NCBI GenBank assembly: GCA_000383355.1 | Contig: KB911103.1 | Coordinates: 1 to 35,363, forward strand | Reading direction: 5' to 3' | Origin: Flavobacterium sp. SCGC AAA160-P02 | GTDB lineage: Bacteria; Bacteroidota; Bacteroidia; Flavobacteriales; Flavobacteriaceae | DNA: 35,363 nt | In this document: positions 24,674 through 33,610 of the stretch, in pieces | Numbering within the stretch: the stretch's first letter is position 1 | Layout of the letters: each line of letters opens with the position of its first letter | Program-made: the position numbers and the translations under genes | Notes under the pieces: generated by a model | The model's input: only the letters and a program-made list of their open reading frames with translations | What the model was told of the DNA's origin: nothing | Database searches by the model: none

Positions 24674-25567
24674 TTAATGATTTAATAGACTTGTGTAAAT
24701 TGTTTCTCTGATGCGTGCTTCTGTAATCCAACCATTAAATGATTCATAACCTTGTGTAATAGCTGAGTTTATTTTTACCTCTTGTATTGTTTTACCTTTT
24801 TTTATTTCTAAAGCTACTCTGTCTCTCAAAGTTGATAGCATCAATAAATAACTTTCAAGATCTTTTCGTGTGGCAATATCTCCGTGTCCTGGAATAATTT
24901 TAGTTTGGTCATCAGTAATCATGATCATTTTTTGAATGGCAGCGATGTACCCATCTATGCTTCCTCCAGAGTTTACATCTATGTAAGGGAATTTACCTTG
25001 AAAGAAACTATCTCCCGTGTGTAATACATTATTATTCATGAAATAAATAAGGATATCACCATCTGTGTGTGCGTGATGAACATGTGTTGCTAAAATGGTG
25101 TCACCATTACTATGAAAAGAAAGGTCTTTATCAAAAGTAATAACAGGAAGTGCTCGGTTTTTATCATCATCTAATAAAACTCCTTCTTTTAAAGATTTAA
25201 GAGACATTCTTTTTCTTACATTATTATGGGCAACTATTAGCGCTCCTTCTTTTGCCATATTTTCATTTCCTCCAGTATGATCTCCGTGCCAATGGGTATT
25301 TATGAGATAATTTACCTTTTTAGGAGTAATCTCTTTAATTGCTACTAAAATTTTTGGAGTAAGCGAAGCAAACTGATCGTCTATCATAAACACCGCATCT
25401 TCTCCAACAAAAAGACCAATATTACCTCCCTGCCCTTTTAACATATAGATTTGATCTGTTAATTGTATGCTTAAAATGTTTACTTCCTTTTGCTGAGAAA
25501 GTACTGAAGCACTAATTATTAATGAGAAAAAAAATAAAATTCTCTTAGTAGTGGTTAATCTATGCAT
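24674..25567 (-). CDS. Secreted metallo-beta-lactamase-fold hydrolase
   Basis: 297 aa with an N-terminal signal peptide (RILFFFSLIISASVLSQ). Metal ligands are visible: HWHGDH (the HxHxDH motif), the third His in HHAHTDGD, Asp in LHTGDSFF and the last His in IPGHGD. The Asp where subclass B1 lactamases have Cys, together with the periplasmic location, suggests a general MBL-fold hydrolase of the kind common in flavobacteria rather than a proven carbapenemase. The substrate is unknown. It is monocistronic and convergent with tRNA-Met. Confidence 0.88.
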   Translation of the reverse strand: MHRLTTTKRILFFFSLIISASVLSQQKEVNILSIQLTDQIYMLKGQGGNIGLFVGEDAVFMIDDQFASLTPKILVAIKEITPKKVNYLINTHWHGDHTGGNENMAKEGALIVAHNNVRKRMSLKSLKEGVLLDDDKNRALPVITFDKDLSFHSNGDTILATHVHHAHTDGDILIYFMNNNVLHTGDSFFQGKFPYIDVNSGGSIDGYIAAIQKMIMITDDQTKIIPGHGDIATRKDLESYLLMLSTLRDRVALEIKKGKTIQEVKINSAITQGYESFNGWITEARIRETIYTSLLNH

Positions 25568-25818
25568 GCTTTTCTTATTTATTTTTGATTACAACAACAA
25601 GATACAAAGAATATCATATTATTTTCTTTAGCAATACAACTCATTTATGATTCCATTTTTTTGAAGAAAAATATAAAACAGTATACTATTTATCTATAAT
25701 AACAAGATTATGAGGTACTTGAATTAACAAATTAAATTTTCAGTAAAAGCTATTGTAGTTATTTAATTATGAAGAGAAAAACAGCGTATAAAATTTGTAT
25801 TGATTTATACTTTTTTCA

Positions 25819-25848
25819 TTGCCTAAACCAAAAATGATTTTATATTTG
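25819..25848 (+). promoter_or_regulatory. tRNA-Gly promoter (TTG-N19-TATATTTG)
   Basis: TTG at 25819-25821 and TATATTTG at 25841-25848 with a 19-nt spacer, the box again followed by CAGC and 12 nt before the tRNA. The rest of the gap from 25568 shows nothing I can support. Confidence 0.8.
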
Positions 25849-25860
25849 CAGCATCTATCA

Positions 25861-25933
25861 GCGAGAGTAGCTCAGTTGGTAGAGCGTCAGCCTTCCAAGC
25901 TGAATGTCGCCAGTTCGAACCTGGTCTCTCGCT
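25861..25933 (+). tRNA. tRNA-Gly(TCC)
   Basis: 73 nt. The acceptor GCGAGAG/CTCTCGC is fully paired with discriminator T. The D arm GCTC/GAGC, anticodon stem TCAGC/GCTGA with loop CTTCCAA (anticodon TCC), and T arm GCCAG-TTCGAAC-CTGGT are intact. CCA is not encoded. It decodes GGA and probably GGG. Confidence 0.95.
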
Positions 25934-25935
25934 CT

Positions 25936-25967
25936 AAAAGTCTTATCAAATGATAAGGCTTTTTTTA
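25936..25967 (+). terminator. Terminator of tRNA-Gly
   Basis: AGTCTTATCA (25939-25948) pairs with TGATAAGGCT (25951-25960), including one T-G pair, followed by six T. The T run merges with the stop codon of the convergent rhomboid gene (25965-25967). Confidence 0.8.
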
Positions 25968-26618
25968 TATATTTAATTTTTTTCCAAAAATCATTAAGAA
26001 TAAGATTGGTAGAGATAAAAAGGAAATCATTAATATATTTTCTTGAAATATTTGTGGGTATAAGAATAAAGTACAAGCAAAACCTCCAATAGCTCCACCT
26101 AAATGTGCAGAATGTCCAATATTACCTACTCTATTTTTCATGCCATAAATTGAGTACAGTAAATAAGCCACACCAAAAATATACCCAGGAATTGGAATTG
26201 GAATTAAAATTAATCCTAATTTCATTTCTGGATACAACATAATACACGAATAAACAATTCCAGAAACAGCACCAGAGGCTCCAACAGCACTATAATAAAG
26301 TTCTTTTTTATGATAGCTTAATGAGTACAAACTTCCTGCAAGTAAACTACCAAAATAGATCACTAAAAAACCAATGGTTCCTAATTTTGCATCAACAATA
26401 TCTCCAAAAAGATATAATGCATACATGTTAAAACCCAAATGCATCCAATCTACATGAAGAAATCCAGAACTAATCATTCTAATTTTTTCACCTTGTAAAA
26501 TTTTAGCTACTTGAAACTTAAATTTTTCAAAAAAAATCTGATCTCCAAAACCTTTCATAGAAAACAAAACGTTTGCTAAAATAAGGAGTAAAACAGCTTG
26601 ACTCATATTTTGTATCAT
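25965..26618 (-). CDS. Rhomboid family intramembrane serine protease
   Basis: 217 aa with about six hydrophobic segments. Catalytic Ser115 sits in GASG (113-116) and catalytic His172 in HSAHLGG. The HLGFN motif (60-64) with N64 forms the oxyanion region. It cleaves transmembrane segments of membrane proteins; the substrate is unknown. The start is ATG 26618; M5 (26606) is a plausible alternative giving MSQAVLLLILANVLF. It is divergent from the acyltransferase gene. Confidence 0.92.
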   Translation of the reverse strand: MIQNMSQAVLLLILANVLFSMKGFGDQIFFEKFKFQVAKILQGEKIRMISSGFLHVDWMHLGFNMYALYLFGDIVDAKLGTIGFLVIYFGSLLAGSLYSLSYHKKELYYSAVGASGAVSGIVYSCIMLYPEMKLGLILIPIPIPGYIFGVAYLLYSIYGMKNRVGNIGHSAHLGGAIGGFACTLFLYPQIFQENILMISFLSLPILFLMIFGKKLNI

Positions 26619-26701
26619 ACAACAAACATAAAGAAAACTATGGATTCATAATAGATATCATTCAAAATTTAAATACGATATTTGTACTATAAAATTTTAA
26701 G

Positions 26702-27592
26702 ATGCAGTTTTTAATATTTGCTATTACCTACCCTATCATTTGGTTACTATCATTATTACCAATGCGAATCCTATATTTATTGTCTGATTTTTTATACCTG
26801 ATTTTTTTCTATCTGATAGGCTATAGAAAAAAAGTGGTATTAGAAAACTTACAATTGGCATTTCCAAACAAAGAATTAAATGAATTAAGAACTATTCGAA
26901 AGAAATTTTTTAAACACTTTACAGACATATTTATTGAAAGTATTAAAGCTTTTACTATTAGTCAAAAAACACTTACAAAACGATATAAATACACCAACCC
27001 CGAACTAATTGATAAACTATATGACAAAGGTAGGAGCATTGCTTTTATGGGAGCACATCAAGCAAATTGGGAATGGTCTATTAGTATTCCACTATTTGTG
27101 AAAATTAAATGCTTTGGTGCCTATACCAGAATTGGCAACACGTATTTTGACAAGACAGTAAAAGACTCTAGAACTAAATTTGGTTTTATTGGTTATAAAA
27201 CTACCGAAACTATTAAATCTATCAGTAGAAATTTTGATGAAGGGATTCAAGGATTATATTTATTGTTGAGTGATCAATCTCCACAAATTCATAAAACACA
27301 TTATTGGCGAGAATTTATGGGTGTTAAAGTTCCAATTCATACAGGAGCTGAAATGATTGCTAAAAAGTTCGATATGGCTGTTGTAAATTATAGCGTTAAA
27401 AAACTTAAAAGAGGGTATTTTGAAGTTACTTTCGAAACCATCACAGAACATCCAAATGACTTTAAGGATTATGAAATTACAGACAAGTATTTAGAAATTA
27501 TAGAGAGAAATATAAATAACCAACCAGCCTATTACTTATGGTCTCACAAACGTTTTAAACACAGAAATAAAGTTCCTAAAGAATGGCTGTAA
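26702..27592 (+). CDS. Lysophospholipid/lipid A acyltransferase (LpxL/HtrB family)
   Basis: 296 aa, inner membrane. A hydrophobic N-terminal anchor (about 3-40) precedes YRKKVVLENLQLAFP, typical of the family. The catalytic HX4E motif is H119-E124 in GAHQANWEW, followed by FGAYTRI, LYLLLSDQSP and KVPIHTGAEMIA. It adds a secondary acyl chain to lipid A, or a related lipid. Together with the LpxR-like deacylase in this window it suggests tunable lipid A acylation. A near-consensus -7 (GATATTTG, 26677-26684) precedes it. Confidence 0.9.
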   Translation: MQFLIFAITYPIIWLLSLLPMRILYLLSDFLYLIFFYLIGYRKKVVLENLQLAFPNKELNELRTIRKKFFKHFTDIFIESIKAFTISQKTLTKRYKYTNPELIDKLYDKGRSIAFMGAHQANWEWSISIPLFVKIKCFGAYTRIGNTYFDKTVKDSRTKFGFIGYKTTETIKSISRNFDEGIQGLYLLLSDQSPQIHKTHYWREFMGVKVPIHTGAEMIAKKFDMAVVNYSVKKLKRGYFEVTFETITEHPNDFKDYEITDKYLEIIERNINNQPAYYLWSHKRFKHRNKVPKEWL

Positions 27593-27638
27593 ACGACAAC
27601 ATCTTAGATCAATTCATTTCTATCATTAACACATTAGA

Positions 27639-29108
27639 TTAAATCCGAAACCAACCCTCAACAAGCTCTTTTTCAGTTGGTACAACTGTTTTGTGTACAT
27701 AATCATTTTTAGTAGCGTCATAAGAATAATCTGAAGACCACTCATCTATATTTTCACATAATTCCTTTAGTGAATTGCAAATAAAGTCTAGTTCTGAATC
27801 TTTTATAGTAGGATGCATAGATAAACGAATCCATCCTGGTTTTTCAGTAGAGCATCCCTCTAAAATCTGATCTTTAATTTTATTGGAAGTTTCCTGATCT
27901 ACGTTTAACAAAAAATGCCCGTAAGTTCCAGCACAAGAACAGCCTCCTCTAGTCTGAATTCCGTATCTATCATTCAATAACTTAACTACTAAATTAAAAT
28001 GTGTGTTTTCTAAATAAAAAGAAAAAATACTGAGGCGTTTTTTATGGTTTGGAGCTAATATTTTTAGGTTTGGAATAGATTCTAATGTTTGAAATAATTT
28101 CTCATTTAATTCATCTTCTCGCTTTTTTATCATATCTGTTCCCATTTTTTCTTTCAGCTGAACAGAAAGAGCAATCCGAATGGTTTGCAAAAAAGCAGGA
28201 GTACCACCATCTTCACGAGTTTCAACATCATCAAAATAATCATGCTGACCCCAAGGGTTGGTATAACTAACAGTTCCTCCACCAGGGTTATCTGGTACTA
28301 GATTTTTATACAGTTTCTTATTAAATATTAAAACACCTGTACTTCCTGGACCACCCAAAAATTTATGTGGAGAAAAGAAGATAGCATCTAAATGCGCTCC
28401 TTCTTCTGATGGATGCATATTAATGTTCACATAAGGAGCACAACAAGCAAAATCTACAAAACACAATCCGTTGTATTTATGTATAATTTTAGCCACATCA
28501 TGAAAAGGGGTTTTAATTCCGGTTACATTAGAACAAGAAGTAATAGAAGCTATTTTAATTTTTCTGTGTGCATGTTTTTTAATGTACTCTTCAAAGGTAT
28601 GAAGACAAATCGTGCCTTCTTCATTGCAAGGAACTACCACAACATCTGCTATAGTTTCTAACCAAGATGTTTGATTAGAATGATGTTCCATATGAGAGAT
28701 AAATACAATAGGTTTAATCTCCTCTGGAATAGTGGTATATTCTCTTAGGTTTTCTGAAACTTTCAATCCTAAAATTCGTTGAAATTTATTGATAACACCT
28801 GTCATCCCAGAACCTTCAGTAATTAATACATCATTACTATTGGCGTTTACGTGTCTTTTAATAATATTTCTAGCTTCATGGTAGGCCAAAGTCATCGCAG
28901 CACCAGAAGTAGATGTTTCTGTGTGTGTATTAGCTACAAATGGCCCAAATTCGTTGGTGAGTTTATCTTCTATTGGGCGATACAACCTTCCGCTTGCAGT
29001 CCAATCTGTATATACTAGCTTTTGTTCTCCAAATGGTGAGATAAAATTTTGATCAATTCCTATAATTTGATCTCTAAACTGCTGAAAGTAGTTTTCTAAG
29101 GAAGTCAT
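27639..29108 (-). CDS. Class V aminotransferase-fold PLP enzyme (SufS/CsdA-like), long form
   Basis: 489 aa, longer than SufS (about 406). YTDWTASGRLYRP replaces the usual LDNAA opening. EHHSNQTSW (141-149) and the PLP lysine K249 in FFSPHKFLGGPGS are clear. A Cys-containing loop RGGCSCAGTYGHFL stands where desulfurases carry their active cysteine. It could be a cysteine desulfurase or selenocysteine lyase, or a different beta-eliminating enzyme. It starts 2 nt after glmM, so the two are probably cotranscribed, with no obvious metabolic link. Confidence 0.85.
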   Translation of the reverse strand: MTSLENYFQQFRDQIIGIDQNFISPFGEQKLVYTDWTASGRLYRPIEDKLTNEFGPFVANTHTETSTSGAAMTLAYHEARNIIKRHVNANSNDVLITEGSGMTGVINKFQRILGLKVSENLREYTTIPEEIKPIVFISHMEHHSNQTSWLETIADVVVVPCNEEGTICLHTFEEYIKKHAHRKIKIASITSCSNVTGIKTPFHDVAKIIHKYNGLCFVDFACCAPYVNINMHPSEEGAHLDAIFFSPHKFLGGPGSTGVLIFNKKLYKNLVPDNPGGGTVSYTNPWGQHDYFDDVETREDGGTPAFLQTIRIALSVQLKEKMGTDMIKKREDELNEKLFQTLESIPNLKILAPNHKKRLSIFSFYLENTHFNLVVKLLNDRYGIQTRGGCSCAGTYGHFLLNVDQETSNKIKDQILEGCSTEKPGWIRLSMHPTIKDSELDFICNSLKELCENIDEWSSDYSYDATKNDYVHKTVVPTEKELVEGWFRI

Positions 29109-29110
29109 AA

Positions 29111-30502
29111 TTAAGCGATAATTTCTTTTATTTCTGTAATAAAGCGTTCAGCTAATTCATCTGCATTAAGTTGAGAATTACTCTCTGTATAAATTCTGAT
29201 AATTGGCTCTGTATTAGATTTACGAAGATGAATCCATTGACTTTCAAAATCAATTTTCACTCCATCTATTGTATTTACTTCTTCATTGGCATACTTAGTA
29301 GCCATAATTTCCAAAATATTATCTACATCTATTTGTGGAGTTAATTGTATTTTATTTTTACTCATAAAATAGCTCGGGTAACTTTCTCTTAAGGCTTTAC
29401 AAGATATTTTTGTAGTTGCCATGTGCGATAAGAACAAGGCAACACCTACCAGGCTATCTCTTCCGTAATGTGATGCTGGATAGATAATACCTCCATTTCC
29501 TTCACCACCAATTACAGTGTTTGTTTCTTTCATTTTAATAACTACATTCACTTCTCCAACAGCACTTGCAGTATAAGTCCCTCCATGTTTTTCAGTTACG
29601 TCACGCAAAGCTCTAGATGATGATAAATTAGAGACTGTATTTCCACCTCCTAATTTTCCTAGAACATAATCTGCACAAGCAACCAAAGTGTATTCTTCGC
29701 CAAACATAGATCCGTCTTCACAAACCAATGCCAAACGATCTACATCTGGGTCTACAACAATTCCAACATCTGCTTGTTCCTTTACAACCAACTCAGATAT
29801 GTCTGTTAGGTGTTCTTTTAAAGGTTCAGGATTGTGAGGGAACTGACCATTTGGTTCACAATACAGTTCTATACATTCAACTTCTAACTCTTTTAATAAA
29901 GCTGGAATAAAAATTCCTCCAGTAGAATTTACTCCATCAACCACTACCTTAAAATTGGCATTACGTATTGCATCAACATCTACTAGCTCTAAATTTAAAA
30001 CTTCTTGAATGTGTTTCTTTAAATAGGTCTTATCTTTTGAATAGCTTCCTAAATCATCTACTTCAGCAAAATTGAAATCATCGCTTTCAGCAGTTTTTAA
30101 AATTACCTCCCCATCTTCTCCATTTAAAAACTCTCCTTTTTCATTCAATAATTTAAGGGCATTCCATTGTTTTGGATTATGACTTGCAGTTAGAATAATA
30201 CCTCCGTCGGCATTTTCTAACGGAACAGCTACTTCAACTGTAGGAGTTGTAGACAGTCCTAAATCAATCACATCTATTCCTAAACCAACTAAAGTGTTGG
30301 CTACCAAAGAGCTAATCATTTTTCCAGAGATACGAGCATCCCTACCAACAACCACCGTTATTTTTTCTTTATTAGGGTTTCTGTTTTTAATAAAAGTTCC
30401 GTAAGCAGCAGCAAATTTTACAGCGTCTATAGGTGTTAAATTATCAGAAGTTTTTCCTCCAATAGTTCCTCTAATTCCAGAAATTGATTTAATTAATGTC
30501 AT
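29111..30502 (-). CDS. glmM: Phosphoglucosamine mutase
   Basis: 463 aa. It converts glucosamine-6-phosphate to glucosamine-1-phosphate for UDP-GlcNAc, peptidoglycan and lipid A. It shows KSISGIRGTIGG at the N-terminus, the active phosphoserine S107 in TASHNPKQWNALK, the metal loop VDPDVDRLAL, the sugar loop GGEGNGGI, and the phosphate-binding RKSNTEPIIRIYTES near the end. Bacteroidota enzymes with this pattern are annotated GlmM; phosphomannomutase activity is a minor alternative. Confidence 0.88.
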   Translation of the reverse strand: MTLIKSISGIRGTIGGKTSDNLTPIDAVKFAAAYGTFIKNRNPNKEKITVVVGRDARISGKMISSLVANTLVGLGIDVIDLGLSTTPTVEVAVPLENADGGIILTASHNPKQWNALKLLNEKGEFLNGEDGEVILKTAESDDFNFAEVDDLGSYSKDKTYLKKHIQEVLNLELVDVDAIRNANFKVVVDGVNSTGGIFIPALLKELEVECIELYCEPNGQFPHNPEPLKEHLTDISELVVKEQADVGIVVDPDVDRLALVCEDGSMFGEEYTLVACADYVLGKLGGGNTVSNLSSSRALRDVTEKHGGTYTASAVGEVNVVIKMKETNTVIGGEGNGGIIYPASHYGRDSLVGVALFLSHMATTKISCKALRESYPSYFMSKNKIQLTPQIDVDNILEIMATKYANEEVNTIDGVKIDFESQWIHLRKSNTEPIIRIYTESNSQLNADELAERFITEIKEIIA

Positions 30503-30521
30503 GCTATTTTTTTGTATTTCA

Positions 30522-30529
30522 CAAAGATA
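30522..30529 (-). promoter_or_regulatory. -7 box of glmM
   Basis: The minus strand reads TATCTTTG, a TAnnTTTG match, 19 nt before the glmM start and downstream of the rpsA terminator. The -33 element is not clear. Confidence 0.5.
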
Positions 30530-30562
30530 ATTTATTCTAAGTTACTTCTAAATAAATAGCAT

Positions 30563-30592
30563 AAAAAAACCCTCGCAAATTGCAAGGGTTTT
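30563..30592 (-). terminator. rpsA terminator
   Basis: Stem 30566-30577 with 30581-30592, one C-A mismatch and a 3-nt loop. Read on the minus strand it ends in seven U. It lies 32 nt after the rpsA stop. Confidence 0.85.
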
Positions 30593-30624
30593 CATGTATT
30601 ATAAATAGTTTCTAGTCTAAAAAT

Positions 30625-32505
30625 TTATTTCTTTTTAGAACCTGCTTCCATTTTTTTCTTCAAATCTGCAAGACCTCCAATATCACCAAGCGTTGTTTTT
30701 TCTGCATCAGCAGATTTCTTCGCGGCTACTTTTAGGTTTCTTTTTTCTTGCTCTTTAAAAATAGCAGTATGAGATACTACGATTCTTCTATATTCTTTGC
30801 TAAATTCTAATACTTTAAATTCTGAAGTATCTCCTTTACCAAGTTTCGTACCGTCTTCTTTTTCTAAATGACGCCCAGGTGCAAAACCTTCTACTCCATC
30901 AGTAAAAGTTACTACAGCTCCTTTATCATTCTTCTCCTTAATTGTTCCAGTATGAACAGAGTCTATAGCATAGGTAGCTTCATGAGCATCCCAAGGGTTA
31001 TCTTGAGTTTGCTTATGACCTAAGTTTAACTTACGTCCTTCTACGTCTAATTCTAATACTTGAACTTCTAATGAATCACCAACAGTTACAAAATCTGATG
31101 GATGCTTAATTTTCTTAGTCCAAGATAAATCAGAAATATATACCAATCCATCAATTCCTTCCTCTAATTCAACAAATACACCAAAATTTGTGTAATTTCT
31201 TACAGTACCTGTATGCGTTGAAGCTACTGGGTATTTTTTAGTAATATCTGTCCATGGATCTGGGTGTAATTGCTTCATCCCTAAAGACATTTTACGTTCG
31301 TCTCTATCTAATGTTAAGATTTGAGCTTCAACCTTGTCTCCAACTTTTACGAAATCTTGAGCAGAACGTAAATGTGTAGACCAAGACATTTCAGAAACAT
31401 GAATAAGTCCTTCAACTCCTTCAGATACTTCTACAAATGCTCCATAATCTGCAATTACAACAACTTCACCAGTTACCTTATCTCCAATCTTAAGATCAGC
31501 ATTTAAAGCATCCCAAGGATGAGATGATAATTGTTTTAATCCTAATTGAATTCTAGACTTACTATCATCAAAGTCTAAGATTACAACGTTTAATTTTTGA
31601 TCTAATTCTACCACCTCATTTGGATGGTTGATTCTAGACCAAGATAAATCTGTAATATGAACTAATCCGTCTACTCCACCTAAATCAACAAAGACACCAT
31701 AAGAAGTAATATTTTTTACAATACCTTCTAATACTTGTCCTTTTTCTAATTGACCGATAATCTCTTTCTTTTGAATTTCAATATCAGCTTCAATAAGTGC
31801 TTTGTGAGATACAACAACATTTTTAAATTCATGGTTAATTTTCACCACTTTGAATTCCATTGTTTTCTCTACATATTGATCGTAATCACGGATAGGCTTC
31901 ACATCTATTTGAGAACCTGGTAAAAATGCTTCAATTCCGAAAACATCTACAATCATACCACCTCTAGTTCTACATTTTACAAAACCGTTAACAACTTCAC
32001 CTGTTTCATGAGCATTATTAACACGTTCCCATGCTTTGATAACTCTTGCTTTTTTGTGAGATAATACTAACTGACCAGAACTATCTTCTCTCTTGTCTAC
32101 TAAAACTTCTACTTTATCTCCAACTGCAAGGCTAGAGTTGTAACGAAATTCGTTTAAAGAAATAACTCCTTCAGATTTAGAATTAATATCTATAATTGCA
32201 TCTCTGTCTGTTATTCTAATAACTAACCCTTCTATAACATCTCGCTCTTTTACAAAACCTACGGTTCCTTCTAAAGCGTTTTCAAACTCTTTTAATTTAG
32301 CCTCATCAACAGCTTCAATACCTTCTTCGTATTTATGCCAGTTAAAATTGTTTAAAAAATCTTCTTGAGTTTCTTCTTTTACTACGGGTGTAGTTTCTAT
32401 AATTTCTACAGTTTCTGTTTCTGTAGTTTCTGCGGTAGCTTCAGTAGCTACTTCTTGTACTTCTGGAGCTTCTACAGCTTCCGGTTTTTTTGTTTCTTCA
32501 GACAT
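30625..32505 (-). CDS. rpsA: 30S ribosomal protein S1
   Basis: 626 aa. After an acidic, Glu/Thr/Val-rich N-terminus (about 1-48) come six S1 RNA-binding domains, starting near 75, 160, 253, 340, 427 and 512. The best ones read GIVKNITSYGVFVDLGGVDG, GEVVVIADYGAFVEVSEGVE and GTVRNYTNFGVFVELEEGID. The C-terminus is Lys-rich. S1 binds mRNA at the small subunit and is essential in many bacteria. The gene has a long leader with an inverted repeat and its own terminator. It is separated from cmk, its usual partner, by queE on the other strand. Confidence 0.96.
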   Translation of the reverse strand: MSEETKKPEAVEAPEVQEVATEATAETTETETVEIIETTPVVKEETQEDFLNNFNWHKYEEGIEAVDEAKLKEFENALEGTVGFVKERDVIEGLVIRITDRDAIIDINSKSEGVISLNEFRYNSSLAVGDKVEVLVDKREDSSGQLVLSHKKARVIKAWERVNNAHETGEVVNGFVKCRTRGGMIVDVFGIEAFLPGSQIDVKPIRDYDQYVEKTMEFKVVKINHEFKNVVVSHKALIEADIEIQKKEIIGQLEKGQVLEGIVKNITSYGVFVDLGGVDGLVHITDLSWSRINHPNEVVELDQKLNVVILDFDDSKSRIQLGLKQLSSHPWDALNADLKIGDKVTGEVVVIADYGAFVEVSEGVEGLIHVSEMSWSTHLRSAQDFVKVGDKVEAQILTLDRDERKMSLGMKQLHPDPWTDITKKYPVASTHTGTVRNYTNFGVFVELEEGIDGLVYISDLSWTKKIKHPSDFVTVGDSLEVQVLELDVEGRKLNLGHKQTQDNPWDAHEATYAIDSVHTGTIKEKNDKGAVVTFTDGVEGFAPGRHLEKEDGTKLGKGDTSEFKVLEFSKEYRRIVVSHTAIFKEQEKRNLKVAAKKSADAEKTTLGDIGGLADLKKKMEAGSKKK

Positions 32506-32591
32506 GCTGAAAATGTTTTTGTATCTTCTTGTTAATTAGATTATTAACGATGTTAACGCAAAGAGATATGATACGTTTGTTTGCTCTTAAA

Positions 32592-32626
32592 ACTCCTTTT
32601 TCTAATCTATTATCGTAAAAAGGAGT
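32592..32626 (-). repeat. 10-bp inverted repeat at the start of the rpsA leader
   Basis: ACTCCTTTTT (32592-32601) and AAAAAGGAGT (32617-32626) are perfect reverse complements with a 15-nt loop. It lies directly after the -7 box, so it is either a 5'-end RNA hairpin or a DNA operator. Confidence 0.6.
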
Positions 32627-32627
32627 G

Positions 32628-32635
32628 CAAATGTA
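32628..32635 (-). promoter_or_regulatory. -7 box of rpsA
   Basis: The minus strand reads TACATTTG, a TAnnTTTG match, giving a predicted leader of roughly 115-120 nt. No TTG at -33. Confidence 0.5.
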
Positions 32636-32929
32636 CAAAATTCTACTGATTATTAGGTTTTTAGGTTCTATAAAATACCATTTTAAATACCACTCTCTAA
32701 AAAATAATCATATGTACATATTAATTATATTAAATCAAGCTTTATGTTGATCTTAATTTATGTGATTTTAAAAACTATATACTATTCATTAAGTACATAA
32801 ATAAAAGAAATAACAATACTTTAAGAGCACAAGACTACGTAAGTTATTGTTTTAACTGACATCTAAAATATTTCTAACAATAAAGAAAGTTTATCGAACT
32901 TTTTGTACTGAAAATATAACTGCAAGAAC

Positions 32930-32937
32930 TACATTTG
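32930..32937 (+). promoter_or_regulatory. -7 box of queE
   Basis: TACATTTG, 43 nt before the ATG. A TTG at 32903-32905 is 24 nt upstream, longer than the 19 nt of the good promoters here. Confidence 0.45.
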
Positions 32938-32980
32938 TATCCGATTTAATTCTATAAAAAAAGTTTTAAATTGAAGTAAT

Positions 32981-33610
32981 ATGAATCAAGAAACAAAAGA
33001 CTTAATAGATCAAGGAAAAATGCTTCCTTTAATGGAAGAGTTTTATACGATACAAGGCGAAGGATACCACACAGGTAAGGCTGCTTATTTTATTCGAGTT
33101 GGTGGCTGTGACGTTGGATGTCATTGGTGTGATGTTAAAGAAAGTTGGAATGCAGATTTACATCCTCCAACATTGGCTAATACAATAGTTGAACATGCAA
33201 AAAAATATTCTGATACTGTTGTAATTACTGGAGGTGAGCCATTAATGTGGTCTATGGACTATTTAACAAAAATGCTGCGAAAAAACGGACTAAAAACACA
33301 TATCGAAACTTCTGGAGCTTATTCTTTTTCTGGAATTTGGGATTGGTTTTGTTTGTCTCCAAAAAAGACAAAGCTTCCCTTGGAGGAAGTCTACAAAGAG
33401 GCAGATGAATTAAAAATGATTATTTTTAATAAAAGTGATTTTGAATTTGCTGAAGATCATGCTGCTAAAGTTGGAAAAAACTGTGAATTATTTTTACAAC
33501 CTGAATGGAGTAGAAAAGAAAAAATGACAGAACTTATCGTAGATTATGTGATGAAAAACCCCAAATGGAAAATTTCATTACAGACTCATAAGTATTTAAA
33601 CATCCCTTAA
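32981..33610 (+). CDS. queE: 7-carboxy-7-deazaguanine synthase (radical SAM)
   Basis: 209 aa. It makes the 7-deazaguanine core in queuosine synthesis from 6-carboxytetrahydropterin. FYTIQGEGYHTGKAAYFIRV is the QueE opening. The cluster-binding cysteines are C43, C47 and C50 in CDVGCHWCD, the CX3CX2C form of the radical SAM motif. TGGEPLMW and HIETSGAYSF follow as SAM-binding parts. QueE's usual partners queC and queD are not in the window. The last 15 nt overlap the convergent cmk gene. Confidence 0.93.
   Translation: MNQETKDLIDQGKMLPLMEEFYTIQGEGYHTGKAAYFIRVGGCDVGCHWCDVKESWNADLHPPTLANTIVEHAKKYSDTVVITGGEPLMWSMDYLTKMLRKNGLKTHIETSGAYSFSGIWDWFCLSPKKTKLPLEEVYKEADELKMIIFNKSDFEFAEDHAAKVGKNCELFLQPEWSRKEKMTELIVDYVMKNPKWKISLQTHKYLNIP

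Larger units (their letters stand above)
32506..32980. other. 475-bp intergenic region with divergent promoters of rpsA and queE
   Basis: This is the longest gap in the window. The rpsA side holds a -7 box and an inverted repeat, and the queE side a second -7 box. The middle (about 32640-32900) is very AT-rich and shows no gene or tRNA, and no preQ1-type riboswitch fold that I can recognise. Confidence 0.6.

Noticed and set aside
24674..25567. Acquired carbapenem-resistance metallo-beta-lactamase
   Set aside because: The fold and His ligands fit, but the B1 cysteine ligand is replaced by Asp and there is no mobile context; resistance is not supported.
32640..32980. preQ1 riboswitch controlling queE
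   Set aside because: The AT-rich leader shows no preQ1-type pseudoknot sequence that I can recognise.
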